DNA of 64,000 bases from Chloroflexota bacterium (GTDB lineage Bacteria > Chloroflexota > Ktedonobacteria > Ktedonobacterales > JADMIN01): assembly GCA_021323855.1 (NCBI GenBank), contig JAJPKE010000009.1:124001-188000 (forward strand), given 5' to 3'. The position numbers were made by a program, and so were the translations under genes. Under the pieces are notes generated by a model. It was not told the origin of the DNA, ran no database searches, and worked only from the letters and a program-made list of their open reading frames with translations. Positions 16,798-25,673 of the stretch are shown piece by piece (the first letter of the stretch is position 1; each line of letters starts with the position of its first letter).

Positions 16798-19464
16798 CTA
16801 CCCCAGAGTGCCATTCAGACAGGCGCGCACCAGATGAAGCGTCTCAGTGGCATTGGTCGTCTCACTGAGAATGACGATAGTGCCGAAGGCGTCTCCCGGT
16901 TGCGCACTCCGCACAATTTTCACCGTAGAAGCTGGCAACTCCTGGGTTGTCGTCGGCAGCAGCAGGCGGGCGATGCCTTCACGCCGTGGTGGCACCAGAC
17001 GCAGGACAGGGGTGTCGCTGTTGCGCGCCGCCGCAAAGTAGCTGACAGCGCCATGCTCGAAATCGTGGCGCAACCCAAAGAGCATCAGGCCGTCGTGGAT
17101 AGCGCGTAGCACAGCGGAGGCAGTAATCCAATCCGGCAGGTCAGCGCCTCCGCTGGCGTAGGCGCTGCTGCTCTGTGGCCACGCCGACGGCACCAGCAGG
17201 TGAGGCAATTCCTGGTTATGTTCCAGATAGCGGCTGAGATCGTGCATCAGCCGAATCGCTTCGCCATACAGGACGGCTGCCACTTCTTTCTCGCTATGAA
17301 AGGCGATGCGCGAGAAGAGCGCGGCGGCGCTGGCAAGCCAGAGGCGCGGGCGCCACGACGTATCACCAATCTCCTCGGCAAACTGCGCAATATCCGCCAG
17401 CACATATTCCTGGAATGCCAGCGTTGCCGGGCGACCCAGCGCCGGATAGCGCACGGCGTTTTCGGCGGTGCCGACCTCAGCTTTGGTGATGAACTGAATA
17501 TCCTCACGCGGCAGACCAAAATCGCGCTGTGGCTGCGTCACGCGCCGGTAGACACAGACATCGGTCAGCAGATTGCCCAGATCGGCAAGGTAATCGCCGT
17601 TCCAGGAGAGCTTGTCGAGGTCAATCAGCTTGAGTTGCGTGCAGGAGCGGTCCATCATGATATTGCGCGCGTGCAAATCGCCGTGCGTCAGACCGAGATG
17701 GCGTGGCTGCAAAATATGCGCATGCTTGCCGACAACCGCCAGATAATAATCCAGTCCCTTGAACCGCTGGTCGCTGACGTAGTAGCCCTGAAGTGGGTTT
17801 TTCAGCCAGGGAATGCGGCCAGTGGCGCGCGCCAGTTTCCCTTCGATGGGCGAGAGATACAGCCGCGCGATTTGGGTGCCAGGGAAGCCAGCGCCGCCGC
17901 GAAACGTCTCGCTGAAGAGCGCGAACACTGCATCGCTGACCAGTTCGCTCGCGCCCTGCAATGAGCGCGTGTGATAGTCAGACATGGCGCGCTGGTCGCA
18001 GTCGTTGACGATGTGTTCTAGCGTGTAGAGGCTCGCCAAATCCTCCATTGTGAGATAGTACGCTGGTGATACCCCTGACTTGTAGACCTGTGATTCCGCT
18101 GGCTGGCGCACGAAGAAGCGCCGCAAGGCTGGCGGAAGCTGGCGGTAGTTCTCGGTTGCCGTATGAAACGCATCGCTGGTGCTGCGTTTGATGATGACCG
18201 ACGCCTCATGCGGGCTATTGATTGGCATGCGATGGTCGCTGTCGTACCCATACCCCGGCATTGGATACCAGTAGACAAATGGCACGCGGAAGATCTGATC
18301 GCCTGTGAAGCCGCCTGTCAATTCACTGATTTGCCCAATTTCGATCTTCACCCGCTCGCGGATGACCGTTGCCAGTTCCGTTTCCAGCGTATTGCGTTCG
18401 ATGGCGCGGCGGCGTTCCTCGCCGCGCAGCAGCCGGGCGACGATGGTGCGTGTCAGTGGGCCTTCGCCATAATGCGTCAGCAGCAGCCGCAGCACCAGTG
18501 TATGATGCGAGAGGTCCAGACGACGCGGCGCATCAGGAATCGCATAGGTGGCGCGTATTTCGCGCAGCAACTCGCGAATGGCGTCCTGGACACTCTCATC
18601 GCCACGGCAATGCTCAGCCAGTTGCAACGCAGCGTACAGCGCCGGCCCCAAGTCACTGGTGCTCTGGCGGTCACGGGTCTCTATCGCCTCGGTCAATTCC
18701 GCCGTCACCGTTGCGACCTGGCGCGGCGCCAGATTCTCGCGGTCTATAGTAAGGAGCAGCCCCAGCACGTAGCTCAGGTCGCGGGGATTGTTGATCTCAG
18801 AGACCGCATTGGTGCGGCGCGGACTTGCGCCGCCATCCGCGCTGAGCGGGCCAGTGCGGCGTCTGCTGCGCGTGGGCGTGCTGGCGCTACGCCAGTACTT
18901 GAAGTGATAGCGTAGCGCAGCGATGATCGTGGCGTAGCGTTCATCCGAACACACCTCCCGTCGCATCTGCGTGCCTATGCGCTCCAGCGTGATGAGCGTG
19001 TCAAGGACGATACAGGTGGTGAGCATATCGGATGCGGTGACACCACGAATGACGCCGCCGACCTCTTTGGCAAGCAGATCGCTGAAATCCCGCCTGACCA
19101 GTTCGTCGTCGAACCGTTGCAGATAGGCAAGCGTCTTGAAACGGCTGGGATAGAGGCGTGCGCGGTCGCGGTCAGTATGAAACAGCCGGTCGCGTATGGG
19201 CAGGTTGATGAGCCAGTTGCCTGCCTCGCGCACCATTGCAACGGCGTCCGCCTCGAAGTTGAGCCGGTAAAGTACTTCGACGGCATGGCAGGTGCGGCGC
19301 AGCGTATCATGCTCATCACGGCCTGGCCAACAACTGGTGTCGTGATCGAACGTGCTGCGCAGGTAGAGGTGAATCAGCGCGCCCAGGCCCGCATCCGCTT
19401 CTTCCTCCGTGTTACCTTCCACTTCCAGCGGTGTTTGCGTGAAGACATCCTCCGCGTTCGCCAT
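16798..19464 (-). CDS. Large protein with phosphotransferase (APH-like) domain
   Basis: 888 residues from the ATG at 19464, where GGAGG sits 7 nt upstream (an upstream ATG at 19497 lacks an RBS). N-terminal about 370 residues: helical, with regularly spaced tryptophan/arginine motifs, resembling an alpha/alpha toroid. Middle and C-terminal part: a kinase-fold phosphotransferase with the catalytic loop HGDLHARN near residue 590 and the metal-binding LIDLDKLSW just after, i.e. the HGDxxxxN...D pattern of aminoglycoside-phosphotransferase and choline-kinase-like proteins. The tail of about 200 residues is unassigned. Substrate unknown; it could act on a small molecule or a protein. Confidence 0.6.
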   Translation of the reverse strand: MANAEDVFTQTPLEVEGNTEEEADAGLGALIHLYLRSTFDHDTSCWPGRDEHDTLRRTCHAVEVLYRLNFEADAVAMVREAGNWLINLPIRDRLFHTDRDRARLYPSRFKTLAYLQRFDDELVRRDFSDLLAKEVGGVIRGVTASDMLTTCIVLDTLITLERIGTQMRREVCSDERYATIIAALRYHFKYWRSASTPTRSRRRTGPLSADGGASPRRTNAVSEINNPRDLSYVLGLLLTIDRENLAPRQVATVTAELTEAIETRDRQSTSDLGPALYAALQLAEHCRGDESVQDAIRELLREIRATYAIPDAPRRLDLSHHTLVLRLLLTHYGEGPLTRTIVARLLRGEERRRAIERNTLETELATVIRERVKIEIGQISELTGGFTGDQIFRVPFVYWYPMPGYGYDSDHRMPINSPHEASVIIKRSTSDAFHTATENYRQLPPALRRFFVRQPAESQVYKSGVSPAYYLTMEDLASLYTLEHIVNDCDQRAMSDYHTRSLQGASELVSDAVFALFSETFRGGAGFPGTQIARLYLSPIEGKLARATGRIPWLKNPLQGYYVSDQRFKGLDYYLAVVGKHAHILQPRHLGLTHGDLHARNIMMDRSCTQLKLIDLDKLSWNGDYLADLGNLLTDVCVYRRVTQPQRDFGLPREDIQFITKAEVGTAENAVRYPALGRPATLAFQEYVLADIAQFAEEIGDTSWRPRLWLASAAALFSRIAFHSEKEVAAVLYGEAIRLMHDLSRYLEHNQELPHLLVPSAWPQSSSAYASGGADLPDWITASAVLRAIHDGLMLFGLRHDFEHGAVSYFAAARNSDTPVLRLVPPRREGIARLLLPTTTQELPASTVKIVRSAQPGDAFGTIVILSETTNATETLHLVRACLNGTLG

Positions 19465-19774
19465 TCCCAGTCCTCCACCCGTCATCGAAATTTCCAATTC
19501 GAGCGCACCAGACTATTATATCACCGCTCATCCGTTTGGGCTAGCTGTTATGTTATTGCCACTGCTTCCCAAACAGATAGGGGACATGCCATAGGCGCAG
19601 TTAGAGACGATCAGCAACAGTGAATCCGTACAAGAGTGATACAATGAGGTGGTTTGAGGAAATCGTGGCAGCCGTCATTTCGCCCGCGATTTCCCGCATC
19701 GTTTCCAGTCACCAAGTACGCATGTCAGCAAGTGTGACGTGCGCTGGCTCTGCTCAAAGGAGAGTATTGTCATT

Positions 19775-21355
19775 ATGCTAACTACAGACCGCGCGACTAC
19801 GGCGCCCACGACGCCTTTTGTCAATACGCCGTTGACCGATTTCAGCAACCCAGAGAATAAGGCGGCGCAAGAAGCGGCGCTCCGCCAGGTGGCATCCGAA
19901 TTTGGCAAGAGCTATCCGCTGATTATTGCCGGCGAGCGCCGCATGACGGCGGATACGTTCACCTCGATCAATCCTGCCCATCCCGATCAAGTGCTGGCCG
20001 TCTTTGCGAAGGCTGGCGCAGAGGAAGCAAAGGAAGCCGTTGAGGCTGCCGCGAAGCGATTCGAGACCTGGCAGTATACTCCGGCGACTGAGCGTGCTGG
20101 CTATCTATTCAAGGCCGCTGAACTGCTTCGCGAGCGGCGCTTCTATTTCAACGCCATCATGATCTATGAGGTGGGCAAAAGCTGGGTGGAAGCGGACGCT
20201 GACACGGCGGAAGCGATAGATTTCCTGGAATTCTATGGACGTGAGGCGCTGCGTTACGCGGGGCCACAGCCGGTAACGAAGATTGCCGACGAGGAGAGCG
20301 AACTCATCTATATTCCGCTCGGCGTTGGAGTGGTGATTCCGCCGTGGAACTTCGCCTGCGCGATCATGGTGGGTCTGACGAGTTCCGCGCTGGTCGCGGG
20401 CAATACCGTCATCCTCAAGCCCGCCAGCACCGCTGCCTGGATTGCGGCGCGTTTCGTGGACCTGCTGGAAGAGGCTGGTGTGCCAGCGGGCGTTGTCAGC
20501 TTCCTGCCAGGACCAGGCGGAGTGGTTGGTGATGCGCTTGTCGAGCATCCGCTGACGCGCTTCATCTCCTTCACCGGCTCGCGCGATGTCGGCCTGCGCA
20601 TCAATGAACTGGCGGCCAAGCCGCGCCCTGGACAGAAATGGATCAAGCGCACCATCCTGGAGATGGGCGGCAAAGATTCGATTGTCGTAGACGAAACTGC
20701 TGATCTGGACGCCGCCGCCGCCGCCATCGTCGCCTCGGCGTTCGGTTTCCAGGGGCAAAAGTGTTCGGCCTGCTCACGCGCCATTCTGGTGGATGCGATC
20801 TACGATACTGTCTTGCAGAAGATCGTCGAACGCACCCGCGCGCTGACGGTTGGAGATACGGTGGACCCCGCGAATTATATGGGCGCCGTCATTGACGAGA
20901 ACGCTTATCGCAAGATTCGTGACTATATCGAAATCGGCAAGCAGGAAGGCAAATTGCTGGTTGGTGGTGAGCAGCACGAAGGCGAGGGCTATTTCATCCC
21001 GCCGACGGTGATCGCGGATGTGGCGCCGGATGCTCGCATCGCGCAGGAAGAGATTTTTGGGCCGGTGCTGGCCGTGATCCGTGCGCGTAACTTCGATGAT
21101 GCGCTGAACATCGCCAACAACACCGAATATGGGCTGACTGGCTCGCTCTTCTCCACCGACCGCGGGCGCATCGCGCGTGCGGAACGTGAGTTCTTCGCGG
21201 GCAACCTCTATATCAACCGCAAATGCACCGGCGCACTGGTGGGAGTGCATCCCTTCGGCGGGTTCAACATGTCCGGCACCGACTCGAAGGCGGGCGGCAG
21301 AGATTATCTGTTGCTCTTCACCCAGGCAAAAGCTATCTCTGAGAAGATTCGCTAG
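19775..21355 (+). CDS. rocA: L-glutamate gamma-semialdehyde dehydrogenase (P5C dehydrogenase)
   Basis: NAD-dependent oxidation of glutamate-5-semialdehyde to glutamate, the last step of proline/arginine catabolism. Seen: 526 residues, close to the 515 of RocA-type enzymes; N-terminal segment [15 protein letters not shown] typical of P5[14 protein letters not shown]; catalytic E296 in LEMGGKD and C330 in GQKCSACSR, the normal 34-residue spacing; and a C-terminal GGRDYLLLF. The ATG at 19775 has AAAGGAGA 11 nt upstream. No proline dehydrogenase gene is nearby, so it stands alone. Confidence 0.9.
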   Translation: MLTTDRATTAPTTPFVNTPLTDFSNPENKAAQEAALRQVASEFGKSYPLIIAGERRMTADTFTSINPAHPDQVLAVFAKAGAEEAKEAVEAAAKRFETWQYTPATERAGYLFKAAELLRERRFYFNAIMIYEVGKSWVEADADTAEAIDFLEFYGREALRYAGPQPVTKIADEESELIYIPLGVGVVIPPWNFACAIMVGLTSSALVAGNTVILKPASTAAWIAARFVDLLEEAGVPAGVVSFLPGPGGVVGDALVEHPLTRFISFTGSRDVGLRINELAAKPRPGQKWIKRTILEMGGKDSIVVDETADLDAAAAAIVASAFGFQGQKCSACSRAILVDAIYDTVLQKIVERTRALTVGDTVDPANYMGAVIDENAYRKIRDYIEIGKQEGKLLVGGEQHEGEGYFIPPTVIADVAPDARIAQEEIFGPVLAVIRARNFDDALNIANNTEYGLTGSLFSTDRGRIARAEREFFAGNLYINRKCTGALVGVHPFGGFNMSGTDSKAGGRDYLLLFTQAKAISEKIR

Positions 21356-21369
21356 CCAGGAAACTTCCT

Positions 21370-21406
21370 CACTCTGGCTTCTCACTCGTATAGAGAGGCC
21401 AGAGTG
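21370..21406 (+). terminator. Terminator-like hairpin after rocA
   Basis: 14-bp inverted repeat (21370-21383 with 21393-21406, one G-U pair, core CACTCTGGC/GCCAGAGTG) just 15 bp after the rocA stop. There is no T-run behind it, so it may be a Rho-assisted end or a transcript-stabilising hairpin. Confidence 0.45.
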
Positions 21407-21512
21407 GGTGATACCTCTTGCCTCGTTTACCCAATACCTCTATACTCGTTTCAGCCATTTTGCCTGATTCTTGGGAAATTTGAATGCTGACGAGTAGAGA
21501 GAGGCAACTGGT

Positions 21513-22109
21513 ATGCGGCGCGCCATTGCAGAACCGTTTAGCAAGCTTTTCCGCTCACATGCGTATTATCCGCTCTCGTTTATCGTGTCGCTTCTGCTCA
21601 TTCTGGGCATCGTCGTCAACGTCTTAATTCGCACTGGAAACTGGCCGCCTGCGTTTGCCGGGCAGCGTTCGCCGGTGACGATTACGAGCAATCCGACACC
21701 AACGCCACCGGCAACGGTGGAGGCGCTTATCATGGGCGATGTCCATGTACCTGGATTGTACAAGTTGCCGCCCCGCTCCCATGTGCGCGATCTCGTGGAA
21801 ATTGCTGGCGGCGCGTATACAACCGCTGATCTGGCGCGGGTGTCGCTCGATGCTGCGTTGGCGAATGGGCAATCGGTGTATGTTCCGCGTGTTGGTGAGA
21901 CGATCCCGCCGGAGCGCAACGGTCGGATTGACCTCAACGCAGCCGGTACCGAGCAGTTGCACTATGCCCTGGGGATTACCCTTACGATTGCGCGCCGCAT
22001 CGTCGAATATCGGACGACACATGGCCCGTTCTCCTCGGTGAGTGAACTTTTGCTGGTTCCCGTGGCCAAGACGACCTATGATCGTATCAAAGACCTCGTG
22101 ACCGTGTGA
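21513..22109 (+). CDS. comEA: ComEA family DNA-binding protein (SLBB + helix-hairpin-helix)
   Basis: Membrane-anchored DNA receptor of the competence/DNA-uptake type. Seen: 198 residues; one N-terminal anchor (about 17-37); an SLBB domain (GDVHVPGLYKLPPRSHVRDL, about residues 73-92); and a C-terminal ComEA helix-hairpin-helix domain starting at RIDLNAAG (about 136) with FSSVSELLLVP. Length is typical. ComEC and other uptake genes are not in the window, though a prepilin peptidase lies 2 kb away. mobA follows within 40 bp. Confidence 0.88.
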   Translation: MRRAIAEPFSKLFRSHAYYPLSFIVSLLLILGIVVNVLIRTGNWPPAFAGQRSPVTITSNPTPTPPATVEALIMGDVHVPGLYKLPPRSHVRDLVEIAGGAYTTADLARVSLDAALANGQSVYVPRVGETIPPERNGRIDLNAAGTEQLHYALGITLTIARRIVEYRTTHGPFSSVSELLLVPVAKTTYDRIKDLVTV

Positions 22110-22144
22110 TCGGCTGAGTGAGCTATCATAAAGGATTGACAGCG

Positions 22145-22771
22145 GTGGAGCAGGTATTGGCAGCGACCGGCGTGGTGCTTGCAGGTGGCCAGAGCAGGCG
22201 CATGGGCGAGCAGAAGGCTGCGCTGCTCATCGGCGGAGAACCATTGCTCAGGCGCGTCGTGGGTCGCCTACAGCGAGTGCTGCCAGATGTGATCGTCATT
22301 GGTCCGCCTGCGCTGTCCGGCTTAATTCCTGGACGAAAGGTGTTGCCTGATCGCCACATTGGAATCGGGCCGCTGGCGGGACTGGAGACGGCGCTCCAGG
22401 CTGTTCCAACAGAATTGGCCTTCATCGTCGCCTGCGATATGCCGTTTATCGCGCCTGCGCTGGTTGAGGCGATGGTACGGTATGCGCTGGCGCACCCAGT
22501 AGCCGATGTGGTGGCGTTGGCGCGTGGCACCTCCGCTGGCGTGGAACATTTGCATGCGGCCTATCGGACAGCATGCCTGGCAGCCGTCTCGCAACACATC
22601 GCTGAAGGGCGCTATGCGCTGCATGATCTGTTTGCGCGGCTTCACGTTTCTGTTTTCCCCAGGGATGTCGCCGCTCAACTCGATCCACGCGGACTTTCCA
22701 CTTTTAACGCCAACACTCCTGAAGAGTGGCGGCGCGCGCAAGCATTGGTTGCCGAGGACGAACGACAATAG
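22145..22771 (+). CDS. mobA: Molybdenum cofactor guanylyltransferase
   Basis: Transfers GMP to molybdopterin to make the dinucleotide form of the cofactor. Seen: about 208 residues; nucleotide-binding LAGGQSRRMGEQKA near the N-terminus; ACDMPF metal-binding motif mid-protein; C-terminal FNANTPEEW. The GTG at 22145 was chosen because AAAGGA lies 9 nt upstream; a GTG at 22118 would add nine residues. Same strand as comEA with a short gap. Confidence 0.88.
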   Translation: MEQVLAATGVVLAGGQSRRMGEQKAALLIGGEPLLRRVVGRLQRVLPDVIVIGPPALSGLIPGRKVLPDRHIGIGPLAGLETALQAVPTELAFIVACDMPFIAPALVEAMVRYALAHPVADVVALARGTSAGVEHLHAAYRTACLAAVSQHIAEGRYALHDLFARLHVSVFPRDVAAQLDPRGLSTFNANTPEEWRRAQALVAEDERQ

Positions 22772-22858
22772 CTGTTTCATCACAGTTCGCATATCGTTCG
22801 AAAACCGCCAATTCAAGGCGATGTAAGGCAACGCAAAGCAACTTCTAAGCAAAACCAC

Positions 22859-22888
22859 TTGACGCAGCATCTTAGGTCATGCTAATAT
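22859..22888 (+). promoter_or_regulatory. Promoter of the FTR1 iron permease gene
   Basis: TTGACG (22859-22864) and TAATAT (22883-22888) with 18-bp spacing, about 100 bp before the permease start. The -10 is overlapped by an inverted repeat that looks like an operator. Confidence 0.5.
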
Positions 22889-22909
22889 CCGAGTTGGAAA
22901 GTCGGATAT
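22885..22909. promoter_or_regulatory. Inverted repeat overlapping the iron-permease promoter (candidate operator)
   Basis: Perfect 8-bp arms ATATCCGA (22885-22892) and TCGGATAT (22902-22909) separated by 9 bp, covering the -10 and presumed start point. It is not a recognisable Fur or DtxR box, but position and symmetry fit a repressor site. Confidence 0.45.
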
Positions 22910-22991
22910 GCCAAGATATGGCAGGTGGCGCCTACCGCAACTGGATATGTGGCCGAAGTAGCGATAGCCGCGACGCAAGAAAGAGCGTGTC

Positions 22992-23870
22992 ATGTTAACA
23001 ACTGTTGTACCTGGATTTGTTCTCTTTCTCCGCGAGGGACTTGAGGCAAGTTTGGTCGTCAGCCTGCTGCTGGCGGCGCTCAGGCAACTGGGACAGACAC
23101 GGCATATCCATGCGGTATGGATCGGTGTCGTTGCTGCGGTGCTTGGTTCGATGGCTGGCGCGGTGATTATCTACCGCACGATTAGCAACTACGATGGCAG
23201 CACCTTCCAGACGGTATTTGAGACGATCACCTATCTGGTGGCGGTAGTGCTGCTGACGGGAATGACGTTCTGGATGCAGGCGCATAGCAGGACGCTCAAG
23301 AAGGAGATCATGGAGAAGGCAAGCATCGCCGGTTCAGGTTTTGCGCTTGGCCTGCTCGCCTTTTCGACGGTTGGGCGCGAAGGGCTGGAAACCGCCGTAT
23401 TTGCGTTGGCCTTCGCTTTCAAAGATGGGCAACTCTTCCTGCTGGGCGGGGTGCTGGGGATTCTGGCGGCTATTGGCTTGTGCTTCATGATTTACCGGCT
23501 TGGCTATCGCCTGGATTTCCGCATCTTCTTCCGCGTCATGGGCATCTTGCTGCTCTTCTTCGCGGCAGGATTGTTGGGGGACGCCGTACAGAACGCGCAG
23601 GAACTCGGCTGGATTACCTTTGGCACGTCGCCACTTTGGAATACCGCTCATATTCTTTCCGAAGATAGCATGATTGGCGATATGCTGCATACGTTCCTGG
23701 GTTATGCCGAATCACCGACGGCGCTGCAAGTCACCTGCTATGTGCTGTTCCTGGCAATTGCTGGCACCGTCTTCTGGCGCATGACCCGCAAGCCTGGGCG
23801 ACCAGCGCCTGCGGTCGCTTCCACCTCAGTTCCCGCCGCGCAGACACAGGCATCGCCCAAGCAGGCATAA
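22992..23870 (+). CDS. FTR1/EfeU family iron permease
   Basis: High-affinity iron uptake channel of the cytoplasmic membrane. Seen: 292 residues with about seven membrane segments and the two family REGLE motifs, R14-E18 (REGLEASLVV) and R129-E133 (REGLETAVF), which bind ferric iron. The cytosolic/extracytoplasmic tail is short and Ala/Thr/Pro-rich. EfeO and EfeB partners are not next to it. Its own promoter carries a palindromic candidate operator, in keeping with metal control (inference). Confidence 0.9.
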   Translation: MLTTVVPGFVLFLREGLEASLVVSLLLAALRQLGQTRHIHAVWIGVVAAVLGSMAGAVIIYRTISNYDGSTFQTVFETITYLVAVVLLTGMTFWMQAHSRTLKKEIMEKASIAGSGFALGLLAFSTVGREGLETAVFALAFAFKDGQLFLLGGVLGILAAIGLCFMIYRLGYRLDFRIFFRVMGILLLFFAAGLLGDAVQNAQELGWITFGTSPLWNTAHILSEDSMIGDMLHTFLGYAESPTALQVTCYVLFLAIAGTVFWRMTRKPGRPAPAVASTSVPAAQTQASPKQA

Positions 23871-23904
23871 TGTGTAGTTTGCGCCAAGTATAAAATTTCG
23901 CTGC

Positions 23905-23930
23905 AATAGCCCCGAACCTTCGGGGCTATT
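23905..23930. terminator. Bidirectional intrinsic terminator
   Basis: Perfect 11-bp stem (AATAGCCCCGA 23905-23915 with TCGGGGCTATT 23920-23930) and a 4-nt loop, flanked by T-rich/A-rich sequence, between the convergent permease and prepilin peptidase genes. Confidence 0.9.
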
Positions 23931-23939
23931 TTGTGTGCG

Positions 23940-24737
23940 TCACCAGAATGGCGGTGTGAGCAGCAGCGCCAGGACCGCGCCGGTCGCCATGAAAATGCCA
24001 TAGGGGATGTAGGTGCGGCGAGTGGCGACGCCCATCCCCAGCAGCAACAGGCTGATGGCCGCGCCGAAGAGTCCACCGAGGATCAGCGCCTGAACGATGG
24101 CTGGCCAGCCGATCATCAGACCGATGAGCAGCGCGAGTTTGACATCGCCAAGCCCCAGCGCCTCCGTGCGATAGAGCAGAAAGCCCAACCCATAGAGCAG
24201 CAGAAAGAGGCCACCGTAGATGATGAGACCGAAGAGCATGGCGGCAAGCGCCTTGTGGTCGAAGAGCGCCGCGATGAGTATGAGCGCCATAAGGGCGGGA
24301 TAAACGGCGATATCAAGGATGAGCTTATGCTCTAAGTCCACTGCGAAGATAAAGGCAAGGAGCGCGCATGCTACCGCCTCTATAGCGAATATGACCAGTA
24401 TGGGCAGATGGCTTGCGCTGGCTGACGAGAGGATATGGTTGAGCAGCAGCGGATAAACGAGCGCCAGTGCAAGGCTGAGAATGGGCGCACGCAGCGAGGC
24501 CGTTTTGCCACAGGTGGTGCAGGTGCGGTTTGCCCGGCGAAAGCCTGCCAGCGGCACGAGGCGCGCTGCTGGCAGTGGCGCGCCACAGGTGTGACACTGG
24601 TTGCCGCGAACGGACGTTTCTTCGTCTTGTACACGACCTGCCAGCAGATTGACCGCTGTCCCCGCGCCAAAGCCCGCGCCGATGCTGGCCGCGTAGCTGA
24701 GGAGTGCTTGTGCGGCGGTCAATGTGCCGGCAGACAT
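23940..24737 (-). CDS. Type IV prepilin peptidase (A24 family)
   Basis: Membrane aspartic protease that cleaves and may methylate type IV prepilins. Seen: 265 residues; after a first membrane segment the zinc-binding Cys pairs CHTCG and CTTCG (about residues 43-46 and 68-71); catalytic aspartates in FAVDLEHKLI (about residue 137) and the GLGDVKLALLIG motif (about residue 195); and about seven further membrane segments. The N-terminal cytosolic domain is short, as in PilD-like bacterial enzymes. No pilin genes are adjacent. Confidence 0.9.
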   Translation of the reverse strand: MSAGTLTAAQALLSYAASIGAGFGAGTAVNLLAGRVQDEETSVRGNQCHTCGAPLPAARLVPLAGFRRANRTCTTCGKTASLRAPILSLALALVYPLLLNHILSSASASHLPILVIFAIEAVACALLAFIFAVDLEHKLILDIAVYPALMALILIAALFDHKALAAMLFGLIIYGGLFLLLYGLGFLLYRTEALGLGDVKLALLIGLMIGWPAIVQALILGGLFGAAISLLLLGMGVATRRTYIPYGIFMATGAVLALLLTPPFW

Positions 24738-24757
24738 AGTGTTCCGTCCAGATGATG

Positions 24758-25414
24758 TTATTCTTGCGATTCTTCGCTGGGAGCCTCGGCAGGCGCAGCC
24801 TCCGCTTCTGGCGTGGCGGCCTCTTCGACAACCTCGACGGGTACCTCCAGCGTGCGTGGCGGCTCGATCTTGACGATCACCTCATCCGCCGGTGTCAGTA
24901 GTGTAACACCAGGAGGAACGTTCAAGTCACTCACGTGACGTATGGAGTTCAATTCCTCCATATCGCTGATATCGAGGGTAAGTACCTCTGGTAATCGCGC
25001 CGGCAATGCTTCGAGTTCCACCGACTCCAGGACATGCAATAAGACGCCCTTGTCGCGTTTAATGGCTGGCGCTTCGCCTTCGATACGGATGGGAATGTGA
25101 ACGCGGATCGGTTGCGACATCACGATATAGTGGAAGTCTATATGCTGAATGGCATGTGAGACAGGTTCGCGCTGAACCTGCTGGATCATCACCGTTTCGC
25201 CGCGTTTGTTGCCATCCAGATGTAAGTCAATGAGTGTTGCCGGTCCGTGCGCGGCCACGAATTTGCCCAGGTCGTGTCCGTTGAACTGAAGCGGTTGCGA
25301 TGCTTTGCCTTTGCCATACAGGTTGCCAGGGATAACTCCCTGCCTGCGCAGTCTCTTGACCGCTTTGCCAACGACTGTTCGCCGTTCTGCCGTAAGGGTT
25401 GCGCGTTGTGTCAT
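24758..25414 (-). CDS. rplY: 50S ribosomal protein L25/general stress protein Ctc
   Basis: Binds 5S rRNA in the large ribosomal subunit. 218 residues, the long two-domain Ctc/TL5 form: an N-terminal L25 barrel (RRQGVIPGNLYGKG near 24-37, HIDFHYIVMSQPI) and a C-terminal TL5 domain (GEAPAIKRDKGVLLHVLESVELEALPARLPE, quoted only in part here as landmarks), then an acidic Glu/Ala tail. GGGGAG lies 8 nt before the ATG. It ends 20 bp from the prepilin peptidase start on the same strand. Confidence 0.93.
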   Translation of the reverse strand: MTQRATLTAERRTVVGKAVKRLRRQGVIPGNLYGKGKASQPLQFNGHDLGKFVAAHGPATLIDLHLDGNKRGETVMIQQVQREPVSHAIQHIDFHYIVMSQPIRVHIPIRIEGEAPAIKRDKGVLLHVLESVELEALPARLPEVLTLDISDMEELNSIRHVSDLNVPPGVTLLTPADEVIVKIEPPRTLEVPVEVVEEAATPEAEAAPAEAPSEESQE

Positions 25415-25673
25415 ACTCTATCTCCCCTTCCATTGCGTTCGTGCCAAAGTGCCAATCGTTCCTCACCTTAGCAAATTGCGCGCCGTTCAGCCGGTCTATG
25501 CTTCTTGCACTATCTTACGTCGAGTGTGGCTGTTCTTCCAGTGTGGCACAAGAGCGCGCGACAAGATGCTACCGGGTGGCCAGTTTTGCATGCTAGCGCG
25601 CGTGGTAGCATAAGATACAACGAGATTAGACGATGCGCAAAACCCTGGGAAATCAGCACGAGGAGACACTGCC

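Noticed and set aside
18163..18915. A 250-codon plus-strand frame inside the phosphotransferase gene.
   Set aside because: Shadow of the minus-strand gene; low-quality composition and no family pattern.
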